NCBI RefSeq assembly: GCF_003594915.1 | Contig: NZ_QZCS01000007.1 | Coordinates: 124,001 to 188,000 of the forward strand | DNA: 64,000 nucleotides | Direction of reading: 5' to 3' | DNA from: Enterobacter chuandaensis | GTDB lineage: Bacteria; Pseudomonadota; Gammaproteobacteria; Enterobacterales; Enterobacteriaceae | Shown: one piece after another, positions 12,646 to 23,056 of the stretch | Layout: every line of letters starts with the position of its first letter | How positions within the stretch are numbered: position 1 is the stretch's first letter | Notes under the pieces: model-generated | Seen by the model: the letters and a program-made list of their open reading frames with translations, nothing else | Told to the model about the DNA's origin: nothing | The model's database searches: none | Translations under genes and position numbers: made by a program

Positions 12646-12657
12646 AGAAGAGTGTAT

Positions 12658-14889
12658 TTAACCGCCGTGCAGACGACGCGCGTCAATCACATCCGGCACC
12701 TGGTTCAGTTTGCCCAGCACGCGGCCCAGCACCTGCAGGTTGTAGATTTCGATGGTCATATCGATGGTGGCAAGCTGCTCACGGGTATCGCTGCGGCTGG
12801 CGACGCCCAGCACGTTGACCTTCTCGTTGGCAAGAATGGTCGTGATGTCGCGCAGCAGGCCGCTGCGATCGTTGGCGGTGACGCGTACCACCAGCGAGTA
12901 GCCGGCGGAGTAGCTTTCCCCCCAGACCGCTTCCACAATACGTTCCGGCGCATGAGACTGCAGCTCAGCAAGCTGATCGCAGTCCGACCGGTGGATGGAA
13001 ATCCCGCGTCCCTGGGTGATAAAGCCGACGATGTCGTCCCCCGGAATCGGCTGGCAGCAGCGGGCGATGTGGTGCATCAGATTACCTACCCCTTCAACCA
13101 CCACGCGGCCATTGTCTTTGCTGCGCTGCTGCGGCGCATAGGTTTTCTGCTGCAACTGCTTCAGCGCCGCCGCGTCCTGCTCTTCCGCGCTAGGCTTGTT
13201 GAACTGCGCCTGCAGGAAGTTCACCATCTGATTGAGACGGATGTCGCCGCCGCCAATGGCCGCTAACAGCTCGTCCAGCTCGTTGAAGTTGTAGCGCGGC
13301 AGCAGGAATTTCTCGGCCTCTTTCAGGCTGATGCCGATGTGCTCCAGCTCGTCGTCAAGGATCTGGCGACCGGCAAGAATGTTTTTGTCACGATCCTGCT
13401 TGCGGAACCAGGCGTGAATTTTGGAGCGCCCACGGCTGGTGGTGACGTAACCCAGGTTAGGGTTAAGCCAGTCGCGGCTCGGGTTGGGCTGCTTCTGGGT
13501 GATGATTTCAATCTGGTCACCCATCTGCAGTTGATAGGTGAACGGCACGATACGCCCGCCAATTTTCGCCCCGATGCAGCGGTGCCCCACGTCACTGTGG
13601 ATGTGGTAGGCAAAATCGAGCGGCGTGGAGCCAGCCGGCAGGTCGACAACGTCCCCTTTCGGGGTAAAGACGTAGACGCGATCGTCAAAGACCTGGCTGC
13701 GCACCTCGTCAAGCATTTCGCCGGAATCGGCCATCTCTTCCTGCCACGCAATCAGCTTGCGCAGCCAGGCGATGCGGTCTTCATGGCCGGAGCGTGCCCC
13801 GCCGGAGGTGCCTTCTTTGTACTTCCAGTGCGCGGCCACGCCCAGCTCGGCGTCTTCATGCATCTGTTTAGTGCGGATCTGGATCTCGACGGTTTTGCCA
13901 CCGGGGCCAAGCACCACGGTATGAATAGACTGGTAGCCGTTTGGTTTGGGGTTCGCGACGTAGTCATCGAACTCATCCGGCAGGTGGCGGAAGTGCGTGT
14001 GTACTATCCCGAGCGCGGCGTAGCAGTCCTGGAGCCTCTCCGCAACAATACGCACGGCGCGCACGTCAAACAGCTCGTCAAAGGCGAGATGTTTCTTCTG
14101 CATTTTGCGCCAGATGCTGTAGATGTGTTTCGGACGGCCGTAGACTTCAGCACGCACGTTCTCTTCTTTCATCGCCTGACGCAGGCCACCGACAAACTCG
14201 TCGATGTAGTGCTCGCGATCGATACGGCGTTCATGCAGGAGTTTGGCAATACGTTTATATTCCGCCGGATGCAGGTAGCGGAAGCAATAATCTTCCAGCT
14301 CCCATTTCAGTTGACCAATCCCTAAGCGGTTCGCCAGCGGCGCATAGATGTTCGTACACTCTTTGGCGGCCAGCACGCGCTCGTCTTCCGGCGCATCCTT
14401 CACTTCACGCAGGTGGGCGATACGCTCGGCAAGCTTGATGACCACGCAGCGGAAATCATCCACCATGGCCAGCAGCATCCGGCGAACGTTATCAACCTGC
14501 TCAGAGGAGACGGAATCGGTATGCGCGGCTTTGAGCTGGCGGATAGCCGCCATATCGCGCACGCCGTGGATCAGCGCAACGACGGATTTCCCGACGCTGT
14601 CGCGCAGCACATCTTCGCTGACCACGTCCGCATCCGCGAGAGGGAACAGCAGCGCGGCCTGCAGCGTTTCGATGTCCATGTTCAGCATGGACAGGATTTC
14701 AACCATCTCAACGCCGCGCCACAGAAGGAGATCGGCATCCGGATGCCCCTGCGTGGTGCGCAGACAATAGGCCCAGGTTTCGGTTAAGCGTTCACACGAC
14801 TGCTGGCTGGAAATTCCCAGACTTGCGATCCATTTTTGTGGGTCAAATTCCCCAGCTTTATTGAGATGTGCACTTCTTACCGCAACCAT
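12658..14889 (-). CDS. relA: GTP pyrophosphokinase (ppGpp synthetase I)
   Basis: The 743-residue ribosome-associated enzyme makes (p)ppGpp when uncharged tRNA enters the A site. The N-terminal hydrolase-like domain has lost the catalytic HD pair, reading LLFPLAD, as in other RelA proteins. The synthetase domain follows (about 230-370, with YGRPKHIYSIWRK and EIQIRTKQMHEDAELG), then a TGS domain (about 405-465), a zinc-finger/RIS region with HHIARCCQPIPGD near 610, and a C-terminal ACT domain. A GGAGAGG Shine-Dalgarno precedes the ATG. The upstream neighbour rlmD ends 51 bp away in the same orientation. Confidence 0.99.
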   Translation of the reverse strand: MVAVRSAHLNKAGEFDPQKWIASLGISSQQSCERLTETWAYCLRTTQGHPDADLLLWRGVEMVEILSMLNMDIETLQAALLFPLADADVVSEDVLRDSVGKSVVALIHGVRDMAAIRQLKAAHTDSVSSEQVDNVRRMLLAMVDDFRCVVIKLAERIAHLREVKDAPEDERVLAAKECTNIYAPLANRLGIGQLKWELEDYCFRYLHPAEYKRIAKLLHERRIDREHYIDEFVGGLRQAMKEENVRAEVYGRPKHIYSIWRKMQKKHLAFDELFDVRAVRIVAERLQDCYAALGIVHTHFRHLPDEFDDYVANPKPNGYQSIHTVVLGPGGKTVEIQIRTKQMHEDAELGVAAHWKYKEGTSGGARSGHEDRIAWLRKLIAWQEEMADSGEMLDEVRSQVFDDRVYVFTPKGDVVDLPAGSTPLDFAYHIHSDVGHRCIGAKIGGRIVPFTYQLQMGDQIEIITQKQPNPSRDWLNPNLGYVTTSRGRSKIHAWFRKQDRDKNILAGRQILDDELEHIGISLKEAEKFLLPRYNFNELDELLAAIGGGDIRLNQMVNFLQAQFNKPSAEEQDAAALKQLQQKTYAPQQRSKDNGRVVVEGVGNLMHHIARCCQPIPGDDIVGFITQGRGISIHRSDCDQLAELQSHAPERIVEAVWGESYSAGYSLVVRVTANDRSGLLRDITTILANEKVNVLGVASRSDTREQLATIDMTIEIYNLQVLGRVLGKLNQVPDVIDARRLHGG

Positions 14890-14940
14890 TGTCCTCTCCT
14901 TTAGGGACCAGGGCCTGTCGAAGTCGACAAGCCAAACAAA

Positions 14941-16239
14941 TTAGATGTGCTCGAACAACACCATCGATTCCAGGTGTCCAGTGTGCGGGAACATGTCCAG
15001 CATTGCCAGACGCCGAATCTGGTAACCCGCGCTGATTAATGCCTCACTGTCCCGGGCAAGCGTTGCCGGGTTACAGGAAACATAGACCACACGCTCAGGC
15101 GCGAGTTTAATAATATGCTGCATCACGCCCGGTGCGCCTGCACGCGCCGGGTCGAGAAGGATTTTGTCAAAGCCCTGCTTTGCCCACGGCTGCCGGGTGA
15201 CATCTTCCTCAAGATTTTGATGAAAGAACGTCACATTTTGCAAGCCGTTCTGTTGGGCGTTCTCCTGGCCTTTGGCTACCAGCGCCTCAACGCCTTCCAC
15301 ACCGACCACGCTTGCGGCTCTGCGCGCCAGCGGCAGGGTAAAATTGCCCATGCCGCAGAACAGATCGAGTACCCGGTCAGTGGGCTTTACGTCAAGCCAC
15401 GTCAGCGCTTTCTCAACCATCTGCTGGTTAACGCCATCATTCACCTGAATGAAATCCCGCGGGCTGAACGTTAAGCGTAGCCCGTCTGACGCATACCAGG
15501 GGGCTTCACCCGTTACCTGCTCAAGTATCTCGCTTTGCGGCGCGAGGAAAAGCGCAAGCTCATGAGAATGCGAAAAGCGTTCCAGTTTTTCGCGATCTTT
15601 CTTCGACAGCGGTGCGGTGTGGCGCAGCACCATCAGCGGGCCGTTGTTTGCCAGCACCAGTTCAACATGGCCCAATGCGCGCACCCCATCCAGCGATGCA
15701 AGACAGCGGTGCACGTCCGGAAGCAATGCTTCAATCTGGGGCACCAAAATGGGGCACTGCTTTACATCAACAATATCGCTGGAGGCCGCTTTGCGAAAAC
15801 CCATCTCCAGCCGCTCCGTTTTGGGCTGATAGCTCAGGCTCAGGCGCGCGCGGCGGCGATATCCCCAGGGCTCATCGGCGATAATCTCGTCAGCTTCGTG
15901 TTTGATGAGACGCGCCAGCGCCCGGCTTTTACTTTTTTGCTGTAATTCTGTGCTCACATGCTGTTGCTGGCAGCCTCCGCACACGCCAAAATGTGGACAG
16001 CGGGGTTCCACGCGCTCCGGGCTATCGTTGAGGCGACGCTTCACCTGCCCGCGCGCGTACTGACGTTTGTCTTCCGTCAGCGTAATTTCTGCTCGTTCTC
16101 CTGGCAGCAAACCTGTTATAAACAGAGTCTTACCATTGTGACGAGCCACTCCCTGACCAAAAGGATCGAGGTCCGTGGCTTCAACAGTAATGATTTGACG
16201 CGTCGTCACGCGTCGCTTTGCAGAGTAGAATTGCGCCAT
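14941..16239 (-). CDS. rlmD: 23S rRNA (uracil(1939)-C5)-methyltransferase
   Basis: The product (formerly RumA) methylates U1939 of 23S rRNA using SAM. It has an N-terminal TRAM domain, the Fe-S cysteines in [10 protein letters not shown] with a fourth in KQCPI, a SAM-binding [15 protein letters not shown], and the catalytic cysteine in [11 protein letters not shown] start at [10 protein letters not shown] (432 residues) as in E. coli. An in-frame GTG at 16257 would add six residues but has no obvious benefit. It diverges from barA with a 57-bp gap. Confidence 0.96.
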   Translation of the reverse strand: MAQFYSAKRRVTTRQIITVEATDLDPFGQGVARHNGKTLFITGLLPGERAEITLTEDKRQYARGQVKRRLNDSPERVEPRCPHFGVCGGCQQQHVSTELQQKSKSRALARLIKHEADEIIADEPWGYRRRARLSLSYQPKTERLEMGFRKAASSDIVDVKQCPILVPQIEALLPDVHRCLASLDGVRALGHVELVLANNGPLMVLRHTAPLSKKDREKLERFSHSHELALFLAPQSEILEQVTGEAPWYASDGLRLTFSPRDFIQVNDGVNQQMVEKALTWLDVKPTDRVLDLFCGMGNFTLPLARRAASVVGVEGVEALVAKGQENAQQNGLQNVTFFHQNLEEDVTRQPWAKQGFDKILLDPARAGAPGVMQHIIKLAPERVVYVSCNPATLARDSEALISAGYQIRRLAMLDMFPHTGHLESMVLFEHI

Positions 16240-16296
16240 CGCCGAGATTTTTCTCACATAAACATAATTCTCTTAATTGTCCCATAACGGAACGCC

Positions 16297-19056
16297 ATGA
16301 CCAACTACAGCCTGCGCGCGCGCATGATGATTTTGATCCTCGCCCCCACCGTTCTCATCGGTTTGCTGCTGAGTATCTTCTTTGTGGTGCACCGCTATAA
16401 CGATTTGCAGCGGCAGCTTGAGGATGCAGGCGCCAGCATCATCGAACCGCTCGCCGTCTCCAGCGAGTACGGAATGAACCTGCAAAACCGCGAATCCATT
16501 GGGCAGTTGATCAGCGTACTCCACCGACGCCACTCGGATATCGTCCGCGCCATTTCCGTCTACGACGAACATAACCGCCTGTTTGTCACCTCGAATTTTC
16601 ATCTCGACCCGGCGGCTCTGAAGATCCCGGACGGTACGCCCTTCCCTCGCCATCTCACCGTCTTGCGGCGCGGCGATATCATGATCCTGCGCACGCCGAT
16701 CGTGTCGGAAAGCTATTCACCGGATGAGTCTGCGCAATCCGACGCTAAATCCAGCGATAACATGCTGGGATATGTGGCGCTGGAGCTGGATCTCAAGTCG
16801 GTCCGGCTCCAGCAGTACAAAGAAATCTTCATCTCTGGCGTGATGATGCTGTTCTGCATTGGTATCGCACTGATCTTCGGCTGGCGTCTGATGCGCGACG
16901 TGACGGGCCCCATCCGCAATATGGTTAACACGGTTGACCGCATCCGCCGCGGACAGCTCGACAGCCGGGTGGAAGGGTTTATGCTGGGCGAGCTGGATAT
17001 GCTGAAGAACGGCATCAACTCGATGGCGATGTCGCTGGCGGCGTACCATGAAGAGATGCAGCATAACGTTGACCAGGCCACCTCTGACCTGCGCGAAACG
17101 CTGGAGCAGATGGAGATCCAGAACGTTGAGCTGGATCTGGCGAAAAAGCGCGCGCAGGAGGCGGCGCGTATTAAGTCGGAATTCCTGGCCAATATGTCGC
17201 ACGAGCTGCGTACGCCGCTCAATGGCGTGATCGGCTTCACCCGCCTGACGCTCAAAAGCGAGCTTAACCCGACCCAGCGCGATCACCTGCACACCATTGA
17301 ACGCTCGGCCAACAACCTGCTGGCGATCATTAACGACGTGCTGGACTTCTCCAAGCTGGAGGCTGGCAAGCTGATCCTGGAGAGCATTCCCTTCCCGCTG
17401 CGCAGTACGCTTGATGAGGTGGTGACGCTGCTCGCGCATTCGTCGCACGATAAAGGCCTTGAGCTGACGCTCAACATTAAAAACGACGTGCCGGATAACG
17501 TCATTGGCGATCCGCTGCGCCTGCAGCAGGTCATAACCAACCTTGTCGGGAATGCGATTAAATTCACCGAAAGCGGCAATATCGACATTCTGGTAGAAAA
17601 ACGCGCGATCAGTAATAACAAGGTACAGATTGAGGTTCAGATCCGCGATACCGGCATCGGCATTCCGGAGCGGGATCAGTCGCGTCTGTTCCAGGCCTTC
17701 CGCCAGGCGGATGCCAGCATTTCCCGCCGTCATGGCGGTACCGGCCTGGGGCTGGTGATCACGCAAAGGCTGGTAAACGAGATGGGCGGTGATATCTCTT
17801 TCCACAGCCAGCCAAACCGCGGCTCAACCTTCTGGTTCCATATTAACCTCGACCTCAATCCAAACGTGCTGACCGACGGCCCGGTGACGGACTGTCTGAA
17901 AGGTAAGCGCCTGGCCTACGTCGAGCCTAACGCGGCGGCGGCACAGTGCGCGCTGGATATCTTAAGTACCACGCCGCTGGAGGTGGTCTACAGCCCAACC
18001 TTCTCTGCGCTTGCCGTTGAGCACTATGACATTTTGCTGATGGGGATCCCGGTTACCTTCACTGGAGAACTGACTATGCAGCAGGAGCGCCTGGCGAAAG
18101 CCGCGTCGATGACGGACTATCTGCTGCTGGCGCTGCCCTGCCATGCCCAGCTCAATGCGGAGGAATTGAAGAATGACGGAGCGGCCGCGTGTCTGCTGAA
18201 ACCGCTCACGGCAACCCGTCTCCTGCCCGCGCTCACCGAGTTTTGCCTGCTGAGCCAGCATGCCCTGCCGCTGGTTAACGATGAGCAAAAACTGCCGATG
18301 AGCGTGATGGCGGTGGACGATAATCCGGCAAACCTGAAGCTTATTGGCGCGTTGCTTGAAGACCAGGTTCAGCATGTGGAGCTGTGCACCAGCGGTGCGC
18401 AGGCGGTGGAACAGGCTAAGCAGATGCAGTTCGATCTAATCCTGATGGATATTCAGATGCCAGGCATGGACGGCATTCGTGCCTGCGAGCTGATCCACCA
18501 GCTTCCGCATCAGCAGCAAACTCCGGTGATTGCAGTCACCGCGCATGCAATGGCCGGTCAGAAAGAGAAGCTGCTGAGCGCCGGGATGAATGATTATCTG
18601 GCGAAGCCAATCGACGAAGAGAAGCTTCATAACCTGCTGTTACGCTATAAGCCGGGGCATATTGGCGGGACGTACACGGTGTCCAGCGAGCCGGTTGAGC
18701 TCAGCGTCAATCAGAACGCGACCTTTGACTGGCAGCTTGCGCTGCGCCAGGCGGCTGGTAAAGCCGATTTAGCCCGTGACATGCTGCAGATGCTGGTCGC
18801 ATTTCTGCCGGAAATTCGTAATAAGGTGGAAGAGCAGCTGGTGGGCGAGAATCCGGAAGACCTGGTGGACGCTATCCACAAGCTGCACGGCAGCTGCGGC
18901 TACAGCGGCGTACCGCGGCTGAAAAATCTCTGCCAGCTGCTGGAACAGCAGCTGCGCGCGGGTACGCCAGAATCGGAGCTTGAACCGGAGTTCCTGGAGC
19001 TGCTGGATGAGATGGATAACGTGACGCGGGAAGCGATGAAGGTGTTGGGGAGCTGA
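16297..19056 (+). CDS. barA: Hybrid sensor histidine kinase BarA
   Basis: This 919-residue inner-membrane kinase senses short-chain carboxylates and phosphorylates UvrY, which then activates csrB and csrC. Order of parts: transmembrane segment 1 (about 10-31), periplasmic domain, transmembrane segment 2 (about 172-193), HAMP, a kinase core with the phosphorylated His in [15 protein letters not shown] (near 302), the ATP-binding N and G boxes ([18 protein letters not shown]), a receiver domain with Asp in [13 protein letters not shown] (near 718), and an HPt domain with His in [12 protein letters not shown] (near 861). All phosphorelay residues are intact. Its target RNA CsrB is encoded 7 kb away. 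Confidence 0.98.
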   Translation: MTNYSLRARMMILILAPTVLIGLLLSIFFVVHRYNDLQRQLEDAGASIIEPLAVSSEYGMNLQNRESIGQLISVLHRRHSDIVRAISVYDEHNRLFVTSNFHLDPAALKIPDGTPFPRHLTVLRRGDIMILRTPIVSESYSPDESAQSDAKSSDNMLGYVALELDLKSVRLQQYKEIFISGVMMLFCIGIALIFGWRLMRDVTGPIRNMVNTVDRIRRGQLDSRVEGFMLGELDMLKNGINSMAMSLAAYHEEMQHNVDQATSDLRETLEQMEIQNVELDLAKKRAQEAARIKSEFLANMSHELRTPLNGVIGFTRLTLKSELNPTQRDHLHTIERSANNLLAIINDVLDFSKLEAGKLILESIPFPLRSTLDEVVTLLAHSSHDKGLELTLNIKNDVPDNVIGDPLRLQQVITNLVGNAIKFTESGNIDILVEKRAISNNKVQIEVQIRDTGIGIPERDQSRLFQAFRQADASISRRHGGTGLGLVITQRLVNEMGGDISFHSQPNRGSTFWFHINLDLNPNVLTDGPVTDCLKGKRLAYVEPNAAAAQCALDILSTTPLEVVYSPTFSALAVEHYDILLMGIPVTFTGELTMQQERLAKAASMTDYLLLALPCHAQLNAEELKNDGAAACLLKPLTATRLLPALTEFCLLSQHALPLVNDEQKLPMSVMAVDDNPANLKLIGALLEDQVQHVELCTSGAQAVEQAKQMQFDLILMDIQMPGMDGIRACELIHQLPHQQQTPVIAVTAHAMAGQKEKLLSAGMNDYLAKPIDEEKLHNLLLRYKPGHIGGTYTVSSEPVELSVNQNATFDWQLALRQAAGKADLARDMLQMLVAFLPEIRNKVEEQLVGENPEDLVDAIHKLHGSCGYSGVPRLKNLCQLLEQQLRAGTPESELEPEFLELLDEMDNVTREAMKVLGS

Positions 19057-19063
19057 GGTAAAA

Positions 19064-19138
19064 GCCCGGTGGCGCTACGCTTACCGGGCCTACAGGTGCG
19101 CTAACGTAGGCCGGGTAAGGCGAAGCCACCACCCGGCA
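19064..19138. repeat. Paired REP (BIME-like) element
   Basis: Two REP palindromes in opposite orientation: GCCCGGTGGCGCTACGC to ACCGGGCCTAC (19064-19093) and GTAGGCCGGGTAAGGCG to CCACCACCCGGC (19106-19136). It lies between the convergent ends of barA and the glycerate kinase gene and may protect or end both transcripts. Confidence 0.85.
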
Positions 19139-19145
19139 ATCACGG

Positions 19146-20285
19146 TTAAAATGCCTGCCCTACTTTCAGCACCGCCGCGATATTCCTTGCGGCCATCTGT
19201 ACATTCGCGCTGGCATTTTCCAGTGCGTCCTCCAGCGAGCAGATGGTGTAGATCACGCTAAACACCGCGTCTAAGCCGTGATCGTGTACCACACCAACAT
19301 CCGCCGTCAGGCTACCCGCAATGCCGATAACGGGTTTGTTAAAGCGTTTCGCCACTTTCGCCACCCCCACCGGCACTTTACCGTGGATCGTCTGACTGTC
19401 GATGCGACCTTCCCCCGTGATCACCAGATCCGCATCGGCCACCTGATCGGCCAGGCGAAGCGCATCGGTCACGATCTCAATGCCCTGGCGCAGCTGCGCG
19501 CCGCAGAAGGCGTATAGCGCCGCTCCCATTCCCCCCGCCGCGCCGCCGCCAGCGAGGTTCAGCACATCGATATCCAGATCCCGGGCAATGATCCGCGCAT
19601 ACTGTGCAAGCGCGTTGTCCAGGGTGACGATCATCTCGGGTGTAGCGCCCTTTTGCGGGCCAAAGACGGCTGACGCGCCATCCTTGCCGGTGAGCGGATT
19701 CGTCACATCACAGGCGACTTCAATCCGGCACTCCGCCAGCCGCGTGTCCAGCTCGCTCAGGTCAATACGCGCAAGTTTTCCCAGCTCGCCCCCGCCCTGC
19801 TTCAGCGGCTGTTCACTGGCATCCAGCAGCTTCGCACCCAGCGCCTGCACCATACCGGCGCCGCCGTCATTGGTGGCGCTGCCGCCGATACCGATGATGA
19901 TATGCTTAACGCCCGCATCCAGCGCGTGGCGGATAAGTTCACCGGTGCCCCACGAAGTGGTTTTCAGGGGGTCACGCTGCGAAGGTGCAACCAGCTCCAG
20001 ACCGCTTGCCGCCGCCATTTCGATAAAGGCGCTTTGCTCGTCACCGGATATCCCATAAAACCCGTCCACGCGCTCGCCGAGGGGACCGGTCACCGGGACA
20101 TGCACAATTCGCCCGCGGGTTGCCGCAATCATCGCCTCAACCGTACCTTCACCACCATCTGCGACCGGCAGTTTGACGTACTCCGCCTCGGGAAAAATCT
20201 CACGGAAACCACGCTCTATCGCTGTCGCAACCTCAAGCGCACTCAAACTTTCCTTATACGAGTCCGGTGCGATAACAATTTTCAT
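19146..20285 (-). CDS. garK: Glycerate 2-kinase (GarK/GlxK family)
   Basis: The 379-residue product starts MKIVIAPDSYKESLSA and has GIGGSATNDGGAGM and the VITGEGRIDSQ motif, all characteristic of the bacterial glycerate 2-kinase family that makes 2-phosphoglycerate from D-glycerate. It follows gudD in the same orientation after 77 bp, which fits its role as the last step after tartronate semialdehyde reduction. In E. coli K-12 garK sits in the separate garPLRK operon and is not beside gudD. Whether this genome has a second copy there cannot be seen, so the symbol is by family and pathway. Confidence 0.85.
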   Translation of the reverse strand: MKIVIAPDSYKESLSALEVATAIERGFREIFPEAEYVKLPVADGGEGTVEAMIAATRGRIVHVPVTGPLGERVDGFYGISGDEQSAFIEMAAASGLELVAPSQRDPLKTTSWGTGELIRHALDAGVKHIIIGIGGSATNDGGAGMVQALGAKLLDASEQPLKQGGGELGKLARIDLSELDTRLAECRIEVACDVTNPLTGKDGASAVFGPQKGATPEMIVTLDNALAQYARIIARDLDIDVLNLAGGGAAGGMGAALYAFCGAQLRQGIEIVTDALRLADQVADADLVITGEGRIDSQTIHGKVPVGVAKVAKRFNKPVIGIAGSLTADVGVVHDHGLDAVFSVIYTICSLEDALENASANVQMAARNIAAVLKVGQAF

Positions 20286-20332
20286 AAGCCATCCTTACGC
20301 ATAGTCGTTACGTTAAGCATACACCACGTAGA

Positions 20333-20353
20333 GAACCGCTCATGGGAGCGGTT
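20333..20353 (-). other. Intercistronic hairpin between gudD and the glycerate kinase gene
   Basis: GAACCGCT and AGCGGTTC form a perfect 8-bp stem with a 5-base loop, 10 bases past the gudD stop on the minus strand. It lacks a T-run, so it looks like a processing or mRNA-stabilising hairpin that could lower kinase expression relative to gudD and not a full terminator. Confidence 0.5.
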
Positions 20354-20362
20354 CCAATGCGT

Positions 20363-21700
20363 TTATCGTACCATGCACGGACGTTTATTGTCGAATGTCC
20401 AGTCGGGGATCAGATACTGCATTGCCATCGCGTCGTCGCGCGCGCCCAGACCGTGTTTCTGATACAGCTCGTGTGCTTTCATTACCCGATCCATATCCAG
20501 CTCAACGCCCAGCCCCGGCGTGGACGGCACCTGCACCATGCCGCCTTTGATCTCAAACGGCTCTTTAGTGAGGCGCTGGTTCCCCTCCTGCCAGATCCAG
20601 TGCGTGTCGATTGCAGTAATCGTGCCCGGCGCAGCAGCGGCAACGTGCGTGAACATCGCCAGCGACACGTCGAAGTGGTTGTTAGAGTGTGAGCCCCAGG
20701 TCAGGCCAAATTCGTGGCACATTTGCGCCACGCGAACCGATCCCTGCATCGTCCAGAAGTGCGGATCCGCCAGCGGAATGTCCACGGACTGGAGGGATAA
20801 GGTATGTCCCATCTGACGCCAGTCGGTGGCGATCATATTCGTCGCTGTCGGCAGCCCTGTTGCACGACGGAATTCGGCCATGACTTCACGACCGGAGAAA
20901 CCTTGCTCTGCCCCGCATGGATCTTCGGCGTAGGCCAGTACGCCCTTGAGCTGCTTACCAATTTTGATCGCCTCATCAAGCGACCACGCGCCGTTTGGAT
21001 CCAGCGTGACGCGCGCCTGCGGGAAACGTTTTGCCAGCGCGGTAATGGCTTCGGCCTCTTCTTCTCCCGCCAGCACGCCGCCTTTCAGTTTGAAATCGTT
21101 AAAGCCATATTTTTCGTACGCGGCTTCCGCCAGGCGCACCACCGCATCCGGATTCATGGCTTCATCGTGACGAATACGATACCAGTCGCATGATTCATCC
21201 GGCTGGCTCTGGTACGGCAGCGGCGTCAGTTTGCGGTTGCCGACAAAGAACAGGTAGCCCAGCATTTCCACTTCCGTGCGCTGCTGTCCCTCGCCCAGCA
21301 GCGACGCAACGTTCACGCCCAGGTGCTGGCCCAGCAGATCGAGCATCGCGGCTTCAATGCCGGTGACCACGTGGATAGTGGTGCGCAAGTCGAAAGTTTG
21401 CAGACCCCGGCCAGCCGCATCGCGATCGGCGAAGGTGCTGCGCACGGTGTTGAGGATATTTTTGTACTCACCCAGCGTTTTGCCCACCACCAGCGGAATA
21501 GCATCTTCCAGCGTTTTGCGGATCTTCTCCCCGCCCGGAATTTCACCCACGCCGGTATGGCCGGAATTGTCTTTGATAATGACGATATTGCGGGTAAAGA
21601 ACGGCGCATGCGCGCCGCTCAGGTTCATCAGCATGCTGTCATGACCCGCGACCGGAATGATTTGCATGGAGGTGACGACAGGGGTCGTAAAAGTACTCAT
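20363..21700 (-). CDS. gudD: Glucarate dehydratase
   Basis: The 445-residue enolase-superfamily enzyme dehydrates D-glucarate (and L-idarate) to 5-keto-4-deoxyglucarate. The base Lys lies in FNDFKLKGG, the metal ligands in VTLDPNGAW and [10 protein letters not shown], and the catalytic His in [11 protein letters not shown]. It reads almost unchanged from E. coli GudD (446). It is the third gene of the operon gudP-gudX-gudD-garK and lies 15 bp past gudX. Confidence 0.97.
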   Translation of the reverse strand: MSTFTTPVVTSMQIIPVAGHDSMLMNLSGAHAPFFTRNIVIIKDNSGHTGVGEIPGGEKIRKTLEDAIPLVVGKTLGEYKNILNTVRSTFADRDAAGRGLQTFDLRTTIHVVTGIEAAMLDLLGQHLGVNVASLLGEGQQRTEVEMLGYLFFVGNRKLTPLPYQSQPDESCDWYRIRHDEAMNPDAVVRLAEAAYEKYGFNDFKLKGGVLAGEEEAEAITALAKRFPQARVTLDPNGAWSLDEAIKIGKQLKGVLAYAEDPCGAEQGFSGREVMAEFRRATGLPTATNMIATDWRQMGHTLSLQSVDIPLADPHFWTMQGSVRVAQMCHEFGLTWGSHSNNHFDVSLAMFTHVAAAAPGTITAIDTHWIWQEGNQRLTKEPFEIKGGMVQVPSTPGLGVELDMDRVMKAHELYQKHGLGARDDAMAMQYLIPDWTFDNKRPCMVR

Positions 21701-21715
21701 CGTGTAATCCTTTTA

Positions 21716-23056
21716 TCAGTGACGTCCAAAAACAGGGCGCTTACGGTCAAATGTCCAGCCGGGGATAAGGTACTGCATCGGGCCCGCGTCGTTACGCGCG
21801 CCGCCAGGTAGCTTTTTATACGCCTCATGCGCTTTATGGATCTGATCCCAGTCAAGCTCCACGCCCAGCCCCGGCGCATCCGGTACGGCAATGTTGCCGT
21901 TTTTGATCTCCAGCGGATTTTTCGTCAGGCGGGCTTCGCCTTCCTGCCAAATCCAGTGGGTGTCGATGGCGGTCGGGTTACCCGGCGCCGCCGCGCCAAC
22001 GTGGGTAAACATCGCCAGCGAGATATCGAAATGGTTATTGGAGTGGCAGCCCCAGGTCAGGCCCCAGTCATTGCACAGCTGCGCCACGCGCACCGCGCCG
22101 GAGAGCGTCCAGAAATGCGGGTCTGCCAGCGGAATATCGACGGCGTTCAGCATCACCGCGTGGCCCATCTCGCGCCAGTTGGTGGCGATCATATTGGTCG
22201 CAACCGGTAGCCCGGTAGCGCGGCGGAATTCGGCCATCACCTCGCGGCCAGAGAAGCCCTGCTCGGCGCCGCACGGGTCTTCCGCGTAGGTCAGCACGTC
22301 TCCGAGATCTTTACACAGGCTAATCGCCTCATCCAGCAGCCATGCGCCGTTCGGGTCAACGGTGATGCGCGCCTCCGGGAAGCGTTTTTTCAGCATCCGG
22401 GCCGTTTCAATCTCCTGCTCGCCGGGCAGTACGCCGCCTTTAAGCTTGAAATCCTTAAAGCCGTAGCGATCCTGCGCGGCTTCCGCCAGGCGCACAACCG
22501 TCTCGCTGGACAGCGCCTCCTGGTGGCGCAGCTGATACCAGTCGTGAGCGCCCGGTGTGTGAGCCAGATACGGGAGATCGGTTTTATTGCGATCGCCAAC
22601 GTAGAACAGATAGCCCAGCACGGTGACCGCCTCACGCTGTTTACCCGGCCCCAGCAGCTCGCAGACAGGCACATTCAGGGCTTTACCGAGCAGGTCCAGC
22701 AGAGCCGCCTCCAGGGCAGCAACGGCGTTGACGCGCAGTTCAAACGTCCAGGCACCTTTTCCAAACGTATCAAAATCAGCAGACTGATTACCCTTATGCA
22801 CCCGCTGAACCACCTTGTTCAGACGTGCCACTTCCTGACCCACCACCTGCGGAATGGCATCAACCAGCGTCTGGTAGATCACCTCTCCGCCAGGAGCTTC
22901 ACCCACCCCGGTATTGCCTGCGCTATCGGTCAGCACCACAATATTGCGGGTAAACCAGGCGTTGTGCGCGCCGCCGATATTGAGCAGCATGCTGTCCTGA
23001 CCGGCCACCGGGATAACTTTCATTTCCGTGACGACGGGGCTTGATTGCGTTGTCAT
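21716..23056 (-). CDS. gudX: Glucarate dehydratase-related protein GudX
   Basis: This 446-residue paralogue of gudD lies immediately upstream of it. The Lys (KDFKLKGG), metal-binding ([19 protein letters not shown]) and His (GCHSNNHFD) motifs are kept. The E. coli homologue is described as a weak glucarate dehydratase-related protein; its real role is unclear. Its ATG overlaps the gudP stop (TAATG), so the two are translationally coupled. The pair looks like an old tandem duplication inside the operon. Confidence 0.95.
   Translation of the reverse strand: MTTQSSPVVTEMKVIPVAGQDSMLLNIGGAHNAWFTRNIVVLTDSAGNTGVGEAPGGEVIYQTLVDAIPQVVGQEVARLNKVVQRVHKGNQSADFDTFGKGAWTFELRVNAVAALEAALLDLLGKALNVPVCELLGPGKQREAVTVLGYLFYVGDRNKTDLPYLAHTPGAHDWYQLRHQEALSSETVVRLAEAAQDRYGFKDFKLKGGVLPGEQEIETARMLKKRFPEARITVDPNGAWLLDEAISLCKDLGDVLTYAEDPCGAEQGFSGREVMAEFRRATGLPVATNMIATNWREMGHAVMLNAVDIPLADPHFWTLSGAVRVAQLCNDWGLTWGCHSNNHFDISLAMFTHVGAAAPGNPTAIDTHWIWQEGEARLTKNPLEIKNGNIAVPDAPGLGVELDWDQIHKAHEAYKKLPGGARNDAGPMQYLIPGWTFDRKRPVFGRH

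Noticed and set aside
14890..14940. Imperfect palindrome GGCTTGTCGA / TCGACAGGCC between rlmD and relA
   Set aside because: One mismatch and no T-run; position in the relA leader is of interest but the evidence is too weak for a feature.
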